Shown here piece by piece: positions 23,816-31,257 of a stretch of 64,000 bases of DNA; positions within the stretch are counted from its first letter, which is position 1, and every line of letters starts with the position of its first letter. The notes under the pieces were generated by a model. The model searched no databases. It saw only the letters and a list, made by a program, of their open reading frames with translations, and had not been told where the DNA came from. The DNA comes from Kribbella sp. VKM Ac-2569. GTDB lineage: Bacteria > Actinomycetota > Actinomycetes > Propionibacteriales > Kribbellaceae. The DNA lies in the NCBI RefSeq assembly GCF_004216905.1, contig NZ_SGXJ01000004.1, positions 62,001 to 126,000 on the forward strand, given 5' to 3'. The position numbers and the translations under genes were made by a program.

Positions 23816-24681
23816 GCCGCACCACTGAACCTGACGTAGCCGCTGAGACTGGTCAGGATGTCCGGCTCGACCGACCCGTTGAGGCTGCCGTCAGGCTGCA
23901 GCTCGACGTACCAGTCGCTGCGGTACCACCGCATGGTGACCGGCATCGCGCCGTACGCCTTGCCGTCCAGATCGGCGACGACCTGGATGATCGTCCGGGT
24001 CGCGTTCGGCGGATAGTCGAGCACCTTGAAGCCGGCGAACTGGATGTCACCGGGCACGGTCGACGACGGCGTCCTGGCCGTCTGCCTGGCCTCGGCGATG
24101 GCCGCGTCCCGGCCCGGACCGGGATACACCCGGCTGTGCAGCGCGGCGATGCCGACCTCCGGGTTCTGGAGCTGGCCGAGCAGGACCATCGCCGCGAGCA
24201 CCGCACCCGTCGGCGAATGCGCGAAGCACGAGCGCACACCGTTCGCGCTGGTGCTCGTGGGCCCGCTCGCTGCCTGGATCGGAATCAGCATCTTTCCCTC
24301 GAACTGCCACGAGACCGCGACCGGGGCGGCGATCCTGGGGATCGCCTGACTCGGGTTCTTGGCGCGGCAGCCGCCGGTGTGACTGTTGGGCGGCGGTGGC
24401 GTGGTCCGCGTGGCGCTCGGCACCTCGGTCGGCGACGCGGGTGGCGGCTGGTTCGACTCTTCTTCGGTGGGCTGTCCGGTAGGAACAGCCGTGCTCGGTG
24501 TCTCGCTGGGGTTGGCCGTCGGACTGTCCGAACGGCCACCCAGCATGAACCAGGCCACGAGGCAGATCAGCACAGCTCCGACGACGATCGCCGACGCGAT
24601 GAAGCCACGCTCCTCGAGGAAGCTGGTCTTCTCGCCGTCGGAATCGTCGCCGGAGTCCGTGTCCCTGCTGAACAGTCCCAC
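23812..24681 (-). CDS. single-pass membrane protein, VirB8/TcpC-like position
   Basis: A 289-residue protein with a short charged cytoplasmic N-terminus (FSRDTDSGDDSDGEKTSFLEE), one membrane helix at about residues 27-48, a Pro/Thr/Ser-rich linker (residues 52-100) suited to crossing the cell wall, and a C-terminal globular domain of about 180 residues rich in alanine helices and ending in strands (MPVTMRWYRSDWYVELQPDG). This layout resembles VirB8/TcpC scaffold proteins, but the similarity is structural guesswork. Start is GTG 24681. It is co-transcribed with the VirB6-like pair. Confidence 0.75.
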   Translation of the reverse strand: MGLFSRDTDSGDDSDGEKTSFLEERGFIASAIVVGAVLICLVAWFMLGGRSDSPTANPSETPSTAVPTGQPTEEESNQPPPASPTEVPSATRTTPPPPNSHTGGCRAKNPSQAIPRIAAPVAVSWQFEGKMLIPIQAASGPTSTSANGVRSCFAHSPTGAVLAAMVLLGQLQNPEVGIAALHSRVYPGPGRDAAIAEARQTARTPSSTVPGDIQFAGFKVLDYPPNATRTIIQVVADLDGKAYGAMPVTMRWYRSDWYVELQPDGSLNGSVEPDILTSLSGYVRFSGAA

Positions 24682-24719
24682 CTACGATCAGCCTCCGAGC
24701 AACTCGCGGTGCGCCCGGG

Positions 24720-24995
24720 TCACTTCAGGGCGTCGACGAGGGCGGTCGCCGCACCGATGACGATGCAGGCCGCCAGGACCCAACCGAGCCGGGCGGCGTG
24801 CTCGCCACCCTCACCGCGGCGCTGACCGATGGCCATCATGCCGCCGGCGATGATGATGCCGAGTGCACAGATCAGGTACGCGATCCACTTGACCCAGCCG
24901 AGGACCTTGTTCAGGCCTTTCGTCACCTCTACAGGCGGCGCCTCCAGGGGCAGCGAGTTCGGAAGCTCGGTAACCAGGTGGTGAAGCAACATCAT
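24720..24995 (-). CDS. small two-helix protein, VirB2/pilin-like position
   Basis: A 91-residue protein with two hydrophobic helices (WIAYLICALGIIIAGGMMAIG and LGWVLAACIVIGAATALVDAL) separated by a short charged loop (QRRGEGGEHAAR). This size and hairpin topology match VirB2/TrbC pilin subunits, which polymerise into the conduit of type IV secretion systems. No cleavable signal peptide is obvious. Its place between the P-loop-like protein and the VirB8-like gene supports the assignment, but sequence identity to known pilins cannot be judged here. Confidence 0.7.
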   Translation of the reverse strand: MMLLHHLVTELPNSLPLEAPPVEVTKGLNKVLGWVKWIAYLICALGIIIAGGMMAIGQRRGEGGEHAARLGWVLAACIVIGAATALVDALK

Positions 24996-25009
24996 TGTCT
25001 TGGTGCCTT

Positions 25010-25630
25010 TCAGTACGGGGCGGGGTAGTCCGCTGGGTTTGACGCGCGAAGTGCGTAGATGGATTCAAGTACTTCGAAAACCTCGTCTGGCGTGTTGTCA
25101 GGCGTGGGAGCCTCCCCTCTGCGCCACTCCTCGATCCACGGGATGTCCCAGACCCTCGGAACACCTCCGCCGACGATGTCCGCGAAGTCGTCGAGCACGC
25201 GGGGAAGCCGGCCAGGAGCGTCCGCGATCAGCACCAGGCCGAGCACGGCGACACCCTGGACGACACCCGAGGCCCACTCGATCGCAGCTCGCTGCGCGGC
25301 GCGCAGACCGGACCCGTGGGTCCGGGCAACCAGGATCACCGGAGTCGGCACCGGCGGGGGCGGGATCGGCCAACGGTGGTTGGACGCCCGGGTCCCCGGC
25401 AGCAGGACCGACATTGTGGTCTCGCCGGAGCCACCGTGGACACCGACCCACCACAGGGTGTCGGCCGCCGGAATCGCGAACTTGGGCAGGCGCTGATCCT
25501 CCGCGGGCGCCGGCACCCCGTGCTGGGGCGCCGACGGCCCCCGCGGGGTGATGTCCGGCTGAGGCCCGGGGCTCGGCGACGGCTGCTGCGGGCCCGGAGA
25601 CTGCTCTCGTGTCCACGGGTTCTGCGTCAT
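25010..25630 (-). CDS. P-loop-like protein with degenerate Walker A, first gene of T4SS operon
   Basis: A 206-residue soluble protein. The first 48 residues are Pro/Gln-rich. A MinD/ParA-like fold follows: WWVGVHGGSGETTM at residues 61-73 is a Walker A motif whose catalytic Lys is replaced by Glu (GGSGET, Glu70). PVILVARTHGSGLRAAQRAAIEWA then resembles the later ParA strands, and VLGLVLIADAPGRLPR the last one. It may bind but not hydrolyse nucleotide, or only use the fold. It resembles DUF6668 proteins as I remember them. GAGGAGGGG precedes ATG 25630. As operon leader it may regulate or position the secretion machine. Confidence 0.72.
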   Translation of the reverse strand: MTQNPWTREQSPGPQQPSPSPGPQPDITPRGPSAPQHGVPAPAEDQRLPKFAIPAADTLWWVGVHGGSGETTMSVLLPGTRASNHRWPIPPPPVPTPVILVARTHGSGLRAAQRAAIEWASGVVQGVAVLGLVLIADAPGRLPRVLDDFADIVGGGVPRVWDIPWIEEWRRGEAPTPDNTPDEVFEVLESIYALRASNPADYPAPY

Positions 25631-25879
25631 GGCCCCTCCTCTCGCGGTTCGTCACAGGCTGTTGCCCACCGTATTCTCTCGCTTTCCGGGTGTACTTGTG
25701 TGACCCATCCACAGGCGAGGATGTTTCTACCCCCTTGTCGGGGTCAGTCGAGCCGACAGGCCCGCGTGGTTTCTGCATGCCCGGAATCCCCGGTATGCCC
25801 TCATGCGGGGGACATGCTAGAACGTGGACGCCGGAAGCTGATGAACGAGGGAGACCTGTGGCGGGAATGAGAGGACATC
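25631..25879. other. divergent promoter region of the T4SS operon and beta-propeller gene
   Basis: This is a 249-bp spacer. Visible elements are the strong Shine-Dalgarno of the T4SS operon at its left edge, an inverted repeat TGTCGG/CCGACA (25736-25741 and 25753-25758), a CCCC-TTGTC-GGGG mini-hairpin next to it and an ATCCACA motif near 25707. No convincing -35/-10 pair was found for either direction. Confidence 0.4.
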
Positions 25880-27295
25880 GTGGCTGAGAAGATCCCCTCC
25901 TGGCCGAAGGTCACGATCCGGCTGTACGACGACCACAACGCCGAGGTGAAGATCGCCGGGCGCAGTCACCCGGTCAACCACCACGATCCGCGAGCAGCGG
26001 CGATCCAGCTCGTCAGTGAGCAGGCCGCCCAGCTGGGCCGCGCGGTGAAGGCGACCGCGGTCGAGGCCGACGGCGCCTCCTGGCCGTTGGTGATCCACCC
26101 GGACGGCCAGGTGGAGGCGATCGACACCGACCCCCGCAAGGGCAAGAAGCCGATCTGGCCGATCGTGCTCGCGATGGCCGTGGCGGTCGTCCTGATCGCC
26201 GGTACGACGCTGTACATCACCGTCTTCAGCAAGCTCGGCGAAGGCACGCCGCAGGTGACCGAGTCACCCAAGCTGCCCGAGCTTCCCGGGCCGAACGTGC
26301 ACCCGGACGAGTTCGCGCCCAAGACCCAGCCGAAGGGTTACTCGACGCACGCGAGCTGGACGGTCGACCTCGCCGAGGACAGCACACCGGCGATCAAGCC
26401 GGACGGCACCGAGGTCGCCATCCTGACGACCGACGAGAAGGTCGCCGTGTTCGATGCCAACGGCAAGGTGCTGTGGCAGGACAAGGTACCGAAAGACGCC
26501 GAGAACCCGGTCTACACCACGATCGACGGGAAGCAGGTCCTGGCGATCGCGACGCCGGACACCCTGTACTACTGGGCGGGCGGCGGCGCCGAGGCGAAGA
26601 CGATCGAGTTGCCGGACAGCGCTAAGGTGCAGTTCCTCGGCAAGTCGCCGCTGGTCTTCCTGTCCGACGAGTCCGGGGCGATGGTGATCTCGGGCGGCGA
26701 ACTCAAAGCGGCGCCGGATCAGCCGCGAAACTCCACGATCCTGCTCGCCGAGGGCGACCGCACGCTGATGGCGCAGTACCTCAGCCCGCTCTACTGGACG
26801 CAACCCGGCAAGAAGCTGATAGAGGTCAAGCTGCAGCCGCCAGGCGGCGCGGGTGCCATCATCCAGGTGGTCTCGGCGAGCCCGGACTACGTCCAGGCCC
26901 TGTGGACCAATGCCAAGAACCCGGAGGAGACGATCCCCGCCGTGCACTCGGCCGCGAGTGGCAAGATGGTCGCGAGCTGCGGATTGGTCCGCAACGGCGA
27001 CACCGACGGCTGGGACTGGGTCCCCGACCCGAACCGCAAATTCGCTGCCTGGGGTGAGTGCCTCGTCAACTTCACCCTGACCAAGAACAACACCAGGCGG
27101 CTCCCGGGCTTCCAGCCCCTGTCGGTCAGCGGATCGATGCTCTACGGCACGATCAGCAGCAAGCTGTACGCCGTGTCGCCGAACTGGAACACCTACCCGA
27201 TGAACGAGGGCACCACGCGGCCGTGGGGTGTTGTCGGCAAGCGCGCTGTCATCGTGTACAACTCCGTCCTCTACGCATTGGACCCGGCGCAATGA
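25880..27295 (+). CDS. membrane-anchored beta-propeller protein
   Basis: A 471-residue protein. Residues 1-88 are a cytoplasmic domain (VTIRLYDDHNAEVKIAG, possibly ubiquitin- or PilZ-like beta structure), residues 92-116 one membrane helix, and residues about 145-470 repeating beta strands of the PQQ/WD type (EVAILTTDEKVAVFDANGKVLWQDKVP, then LYAVSPNWNTY and LYALDPAQ at the end), consistent with an extracytoplasmic propeller. Two cysteines in the propeller (SCGLV and GECLV) may form a disulfide. Start is GTG 25880. It faces the T4SS operon and may be a surface receptor or scaffold for it; this link rests on position only. Confidence 0.75.
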   Translation: MAEKIPSWPKVTIRLYDDHNAEVKIAGRSHPVNHHDPRAAAIQLVSEQAAQLGRAVKATAVEADGASWPLVIHPDGQVEAIDTDPRKGKKPIWPIVLAMAVAVVLIAGTTLYITVFSKLGEGTPQVTESPKLPELPGPNVHPDEFAPKTQPKGYSTHASWTVDLAEDSTPAIKPDGTEVAILTTDEKVAVFDANGKVLWQDKVPKDAENPVYTTIDGKQVLAIATPDTLYYWAGGGAEAKTIELPDSAKVQFLGKSPLVFLSDESGAMVISGGELKAAPDQPRNSTILLAEGDRTLMAQYLSPLYWTQPGKKLIEVKLQPPGGAGAIIQVVSASPDYVQALWTNAKNPEETIPAVHSAASGKMVASCGLVRNGDTDGWDWVPDPNRKFAAWGECLVNFTLTKNNTRRLPGFQPLSVSGSMLYGTISSKLYAVSPNWNTYPMNEGTTRPWGVVGKRAVIVYNSVLYALDPAQ

Positions 27296-27483
27296 ACCGT
27301 CGAGCGCGCCGCGCGGCGCGGATCACGACCGCACTGGTTGCCGTCGGCATTCTGCTGGCGCCCTCCCAGGCGCTCGCTGACAGCATCGAGCCGGAGCCGG
27401 TCGACTGGCCCAAGGTCAAGCCGGCCAGTGGACAGGTGGTCGAGCCGCAGCCCGTCGACTGGCCGACTCCCACGAAGACCTGA
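27292..27483 (+). CDS. tiny secreted protein with duplicated EPVDWP motif
   Basis: A 63-residue protein with a clear signal peptide: basic MNRRARRAARITT, hydrophobic ALVAVGILLAP, and probable cleavage after SQALA (about residue 29). The mature part of about 34 residues contains two near-copies, PEPVDWPKVKP and PQPVDWPTPTK. ATG 27292 overlaps the propeller gene stop (ATGA), so it is translationally coupled and probably acts with it outside the membrane. No family is recognised. A strong terminator follows. Confidence 0.7.
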   Translation: MNRRARRAARITTALVAVGILLAPSQALADSIEPEPVDWPKVKPASGQVVEPQPVDWPTPTKT

Positions 27484-27500
27484 CGCCGTTCCGGCAACGA

Positions 27501-27538
27501 CAAGGCCCGCGCCCCCTCACCGGGGAACGCGGGCCTTG
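27501..27538. terminator. bidirectional terminator between secreted protein and rplI
   Basis: The arms CAAGGCCCGCG (27501-27511) and CGCGGGCCTTG (27528-27538) are perfect 11-bp complements, with additional pairing inside the 16-base loop. It stands between two convergent transcripts and serves both. Confidence 0.8.
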
Positions 27539-27554
27539 AACGTTCAGGCAGAAA

Positions 27555-28001
27555 TCAGCCGGCCGCGACCTCGAGGCGGACCGTTGCGGCCACCTCAGGG
27601 TGCAACTGGACGGCAATCTGGTGCTTGCCGGTCGTCTTGATCGGCGACGCGATCGCGATCGCGCGCTTCTCGACCAGCGGGCCGCCGGCGGACTTGATCG
27701 CCGTGGCGATGTCGGCCGGGGTGACCGAGCCGAACAGGCGGCCGGTGTCGCCGGCCTTGACGGCCAGGGTGACGGAGAGCTGCTCGAGCTGGTTCTTGAC
27801 CTCGCTCGCGTGCTCCTTGCCCTGGATCGACCGGGCGTCACGCGCCCGCTTGATCGACTGGATCTGCTTCTCGGCGCCGCGGGTCCAGCCGATGGCCAGG
27901 CCGCGCGGAACCAGGTAGTTACGGCCGTAGCCGTCCTTTACCTCGACGATGTCGCCGGGAGCCCCGAGGCCCTCGACCTCCTGAGACAGGATGAGCTTCA
28001 T
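27555..28001 (-). CDS. rplI: 50S ribosomal protein L9
   Basis: A 148-residue protein with the L9 start MKLILSQEVEGLGAPGDIVEVKDGYGRNYLVPRG, a long connecting helix (about residues 42-75) and the C-terminal domain (RLFGSVTPADIATAIK). It binds 23S rRNA near the base of the L1 stalk. It is the last gene of the rpsF-ssb-rpsR-rplI operon. Confidence 0.98.
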   Translation of the reverse strand: MKLILSQEVEGLGAPGDIVEVKDGYGRNYLVPRGLAIGWTRGAEKQIQSIKRARDARSIQGKEHASEVKNQLEQLSVTLAVKAGDTGRLFGSVTPADIATAIKSAGGPLVEKRAIAIASPIKTTGKHQIAVQLHPEVAATVRLEVAAG

Positions 28002-28015
28002 GGTCCGCGCCTCCC

Positions 28016-28249
28016 TCAGCGAGCGGTGCTCGTGTACGGCAGCAGGGCCACCTCACGAGCGTTCTTGATAGCGGTCGCGACATCGCGCTGGTGCTGCACG
28101 CAGTTCCCGGTCACCCGGCGGGCGCGGATCTTGCCGCGGTCCGAGATGAACTTGCGCAGCAGCGCGGTGTCCTTGTAATCGACGTACGTCGCCTTGTCCT
28201 TGCAGAAGCCGCAGACCTTCTTCTTCGGCTTCCGAATGATCTTGGCCAT
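28016..28249 (-). CDS. rpsR: 30S ribosomal protein S18
   Basis: A 77-residue protein with the S18 core DYKDTALLRKFISDRGKIRARRVTGNC, ending in AREVALLPYT. Three cysteines (CGFC near residue 13 and GNC near residue 49) plus a nearby His indicate the zinc-binding C+ form; actinobacteria commonly also carry a Cys-free paralogue used under zinc limitation. It pairs with S6 on the small subunit platform, and rpsF lies two genes upstream. Confidence 0.98.
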   Translation of the reverse strand: MAKIIRKPKKKVCGFCKDKATYVDYKDTALLRKFISDRGKIRARRVTGNCVQHQRDVATAIKNAREVALLPYTSTAR

Positions 28250-28321
28250 TGTGGTGCTCTCTTCCTACTTCCAGAGCCCGGCACGGATGCCGGAATGGTC
28301 ACTAACGGGATTGCGGGCCGA

Positions 28322-28924
28322 TCAGAACGGGGGCTCCTCCGTGGTGCCGCCGCCCTGGCTGGCCCAGGGGTCGTTCTGCGGAGCGGACTGGCCGCCACCG
28401 CCTTGTGGTGCACCTTGCGGGGTCGCCCAGGGGTCGTTCTGCGAGGCGCCACCCTGGCCGCCTCCTTGGCCACCTTGGTAGCCACCGCCCTGGTTGCCGC
28501 CACCTTGGTAGCTACCGCCACCCTGGTTGCCGCCGCCACCGAAACCGCCACCGTCGGAGCGCGAGGTCTTGGAGATCTTCAGCGTCGCGTAGCGCATGCT
28601 GGCGCCGATCTCTTCGACATCACATTCGAACACGGTGCGCTTGTTCCCGTCGCGGTCGTCGTAGCTGCGCGCCTTGAGGCGCCCGTGCACGACGACCCGG
28701 GAACCGCGGGTCAGCGACTCGGCGACGTTCTCGGCGACCTGCCGCCACACGGCACACGAGATGAAGAGGGTTTCGCCGTCTTTCCACTCGTTGCTCTGCC
28801 GGTCCAGCGTCCGCGGAGTAGAGGCGATCGTGAAGTTCGCGACCGCGGCCCCGGACGGCGTGAACCGCAGCTCCGGATCACCTGTCAGGTTTCCGATCAG
28901 AGTGATGGGTGGTTCACCGGCCAT
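28322..28924 (-). CDS. ssb: single-stranded DNA-binding protein
   Basis: A 200-residue SSB. Residues 1-112 are the OB fold (TLIGNLTGDPELRFTPSGAAVANFTIAS, WRQVAENVAESLTRGSRVVVHGRL). Residues about 120-190 are a Gly/Gln-rich disordered linker with repeated GGGYQGG-like units and two NDPWA motifs. The tail is EEPPF, a variant of the DDDIPF partner-binding tip: acidic residues and a terminal Phe are kept, with Pro instead of Ile. It is the main replication SSB, encoded between S6 and S18 as in most actinobacteria. Confidence 0.97.
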   Translation of the reverse strand: MAGEPPITLIGNLTGDPELRFTPSGAAVANFTIASTPRTLDRQSNEWKDGETLFISCAVWRQVAENVAESLTRGSRVVVHGRLKARSYDDRDGNKRTVFECDVEEIGASMRYATLKISKTSRSDGGGFGGGGNQGGGSYQGGGNQGGGYQGGQGGGQGGASQNDPWATPQGAPQGGGGQSAPQNDPWASQGGGTTEEPPF

Positions 28925-28988
28925 GACAACTTCCTCCTGTACTGCAGACGATGGGTGGTGTGACGCCAGACCACCTGACGCCCGAGGT

Positions 28989-29279
28989 TCAGTGCTGGTC
29001 CGGCCGGATGACCTTGGTGCGCAGGATCGACTCGTTCAGCGTGAGCTGACGGTCGAGCTCCTTCACCACCGCCGGCTCGGCGGTCAGGTCGACGACGGCA
29101 TAAATGCCTTCGGACTTCTTCTTCACGTCATAAGCGAGCTTGCGACGACCCCAGATGTCGAGCTTCTCGACCGTGCCACCTTCCTTGCGGACGATGTTCA
29201 GGTACTGGTCGATGGACGGCTCCACGGTGCGCTCATCGAGCTCCGGGTCGAGGATCACCATGACTTCATAACGACGCAT
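28989..29279 (-). CDS. rpsF: 30S ribosomal protein S6
   Basis: A 96-residue protein, MRRYEVMVILDPELDERTV at the start and WGRRKLAYDVKKKSEGIYAVVDL in the middle, typical of S6. ATG 29279 has a GGAGGTGG Shine-Dalgarno nine bases upstream; the longer frame to 29381 was rejected. First gene of the rpsF-ssb-rpsR-rplI operon. Confidence 0.98.
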   Translation of the reverse strand: MRRYEVMVILDPELDERTVEPSIDQYLNIVRKEGGTVEKLDIWGRRKLAYDVKKKSEGIYAVVDLTAEPAVVKELDRQLTLNESILRTKVIRPDQH

Positions 29280-29309
29280 GCGCGAACTCCACCTCCTTCG
29301 GACTTGGCG

Positions 29310-29404
29310 GCCACGGTCTCTCCGTGGCAGGAGGGCGATGCGGACTGCTCCGCGCCGGCACTTGCCGCCGACGCCAAGCAACGAGCCCGGTCGATGGACC
29401 GGGC
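29310..29404 (-). promoter_or_regulatory. rpsF leader with two stem-loops
   Basis: Two perfect hairpins lie upstream of rpsF: GCCACGG-TCTCT-CCGTGGC (29310-29328) and GCCCGGTC-GATG-GACCGGGC (29385-29404). In many bacteria the rpsF leader binds the S6:S18 complex for feedback. Whether one of these carries the required bulged CCG cannot be confirmed by eye. The farther hairpin could instead be a terminator for the upstream convergent or divergent transcription. Confidence 0.4.
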
Positions 29405-29476
29405 CACATCAAAGAGAGTACCAGCGTTCGGACTGCCGACCGACCATATCCACAGGCCTGTTGCGGTGACTCTGTG

Positions 29477-30610
29477 TCACTTCTGGGCGATCCGCGGAGC
29501 GGTACGCCGGAGCACGAGCAGCAGCAGCGGTACGGCGAGAACCACCGAGATTACGGTCAACAGCGGGTATCCGCCGAGTGTGTAGAGCCAGGGTGAACTG
29601 GCGGCCGCCAGCGCCGAGATCGCCCAGATGGACGACTCGACCTTGCTCTCGAACGGAGTGCCGAGCAGCCGGGCACTGCCGCCCAGATAGCACAGGTTCC
29701 ACGCGTAGCCGAGTAAGAAGAGCGCCGGTGTGAAGGCCGGTCCGGACTGCGTGGTCAGGACGGCCGACCCGATCAGCAGCAGCAGACCGGCGAGCATCAC
29801 CGGCTGCGGACCGGAGCGGTCGATCCACCAACCGGTCAGCGGCGACAGCGCGAACATCCCGAGCGTGTGCGCGGACAGCATCAGGCCCAACAGTCCGAGT
29901 CCGTCGCCCTGGTGGTGAGTGTGCACCGGGACCGCCGACATGAGCGCGACCATCACCAGGTGCCCGGCGATCATCACGCCGGCAGCCAGGAGAACCGACG
30001 TACGGCGGGACGCTGCCGGAGGTTCGAGCCGGGTCTGTGCCGGTTGCTCGGCGACGTGCACGGTCCGGATGTAGGTCGATGCGACCAGTGCGCCGAAGAC
30101 AGCCGCCACGGCGAGCAGGAACGGACCAGCGACCTCGGGCAGCCCGAGCCACGACGCGAAGGACTGGGACGGCGCCAACAGGAACGGCCCGCCCGCGGCG
30201 CCGGCCGTGCTGGCCCACACGACGGCGCTCATCGCCGACGCCCGCCTGGAGTCGGGCACTGCCTCGCCGGCCGCGTACCTGGACAGCAGGCTGGCGGCGT
30301 TCCCGGCGCCGAGCAGGAACATGCCGGCGAAGAGCAGTGCGACCGGCGCGCCCACCGCGGCTAGAACCGTCAACGCTCCCCCGGCGACGCCCACGCCGTA
30401 CCCAAGACGGAGGGCGTGCGCGCGTCCGAGCTGCGTGGTCCACCGGCCGACGGCGATGGCGCCTACCGCGGTGCCCAGTACGCCGGCGGTGTTGGGGACG
30501 CCGGCCAGGCTGGAGCCGAGTTCGTCGGCGGTCAGGATGGTGCTCACCGCGCTCGCGGCGATCATCGCCGCGTTCATCAGCGCGGCGGCGAGAACGACAG
30601 GAACGAGCAT
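29477..30610 (-). CDS. MFS transporter
   Basis: A 377-residue transporter with twelve hydrophobic segments. The loop 2-3 motif is weak (GRWTTQLGRAHALRLGYG) and the equivalent in the second half is SPLTGWWIDRSGPQPVM. A His-rich HTHHQGDGLG loop precedes helix 8. ATG 30610 is preferred; GTG 30619 would add three residues. It is divergent from an Lrp/AsnC regulator with a TACAT-G-ATGTA palindrome in between, so it is probably an exporter of an amino acid or related compound under Lrp control. Confidence 0.85.
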   Translation of the reverse strand: MLVPVVLAAALMNAAMIAASAVSTILTADELGSSLAGVPNTAGVLGTAVGAIAVGRWTTQLGRAHALRLGYGVGVAGGALTVLAAVGAPVALLFAGMFLLGAGNAASLLSRYAAGEAVPDSRRASAMSAVVWASTAGAAGGPFLLAPSQSFASWLGLPEVAGPFLLAVAAVFGALVASTYIRTVHVAEQPAQTRLEPPAASRRTSVLLAAGVMIAGHLVMVALMSAVPVHTHHQGDGLGLLGLMLSAHTLGMFALSPLTGWWIDRSGPQPVMLAGLLLLIGSAVLTTQSGPAFTPALFLLGYAWNLCYLGGSARLLGTPFESKVESSIWAISALAAASSPWLYTLGGYPLLTVISVVLAVPLLLLVLRRTAPRIAQK

Positions 30611-30646
30611 GGCCAACACGTTAGAAAGGTGCCCGTTCCCGCTGAA

Positions 30647-30657
30647 TACATGATGTA
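30647..30657. promoter_or_regulatory. Lrp-type palindrome TACAT-G-ATGTA
   Basis: A perfect 11-bp dyad lies midway in the 94-bp gap between the divergent MFS and Lrp/AsnC genes, in a locally A/T-rich stretch. Lrp/AsnC proteins favour short A/T-containing dyads like this one. Confidence 0.45.
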
Positions 30658-30704
30658 AAGCATTCGGCCTTGCGGACGACCGGGATGAAAGGTGTTCTGG
30701 GGCG

Positions 30705-31214
30705 ATGACCTTTCAGGAGCGCGAACTGGACTCCACCGACTGGCAAATCCTGGCTGCGCTGCAGTCCGACGGCCGGCTGTCGTTCAACCAGCTCGGCAAG
30801 CGGGTCAACCTCTCGCCGCCCGCGGTCGCGGACCGGGTACGCCGCCTGGAGGAGGCCGGTGTGATCACCGGCTACCGCGCCGAGGTGGACCCGGCGAAGG
30901 CGGGCCAGCCGCTGTCCGCGTTCGTCCAGATGCGGTGTACGACGGGCCGCTGCCTGCTCAAGACCACCCGCGCCGAAGACTTCCCCGAGGTCCTGGAGAT
31001 CCACAAGCTGAGCGGCAACTCGTGCTCGATGCTGCGCGTCCGCGTCACCTCGATGCGCCACCTCGAAGGCCTCTTCGAACGCCTCGGCGAACACGGCGAG
31101 ATGAACACCCACATCGTCCTGTCCACAGAATTCGAAGGCCGCCCCGTCCATCCCCCACCCCCCGACCAACGCAAGATAACCCGCTCCGCCGGCTGGTCGA
31201 CCGACGCGGATTGA
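30705..31214 (+). CDS. Lrp/AsnC family transcriptional regulator
   Basis: A 169-residue regulator. The HTH is ELDSTDWQILAALQSDGRLSFNQLGKRVNLSPPAVADRVRRLEEAGVI-type (residues about 7-55) and the RAM/AsnC ligand domain follows (about 65-145). Several cysteines cluster in the ligand domain (MRCTTGRCLL and GNSCSML), unusual for this family. The C-terminal 25 residues are proline- and charge-rich. It probably controls the divergent MFS exporter. Confidence 0.9.
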   Translation: MTFQERELDSTDWQILAALQSDGRLSFNQLGKRVNLSPPAVADRVRRLEEAGVITGYRAEVDPAKAGQPLSAFVQMRCTTGRCLLKTTRAEDFPEVLEIHKLSGNSCSMLRVRVTSMRHLEGLFERLGEHGEMNTHIVLSTEFEGRPVHPPPPDQRKITRSAGWSTDAD

Positions 31215-31257
31215 GCTGCTGAGGAGTTTGTCGGTCGGCGGTTCTAGGGTGGTGGGT

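Noticed and set aside
16027..25630. Integrative conjugative element
   Set aside because: No integrase, relaxase, replication gene, direct repeat or tRNA target was found, and base composition looks like the surroundings. Called a resident T4SS-like locus instead.
28340..28560. DNA repeat region
   Set aside because: It encodes the Gly/Gln-rich linker of SSB, a known low-complexity protein segment.
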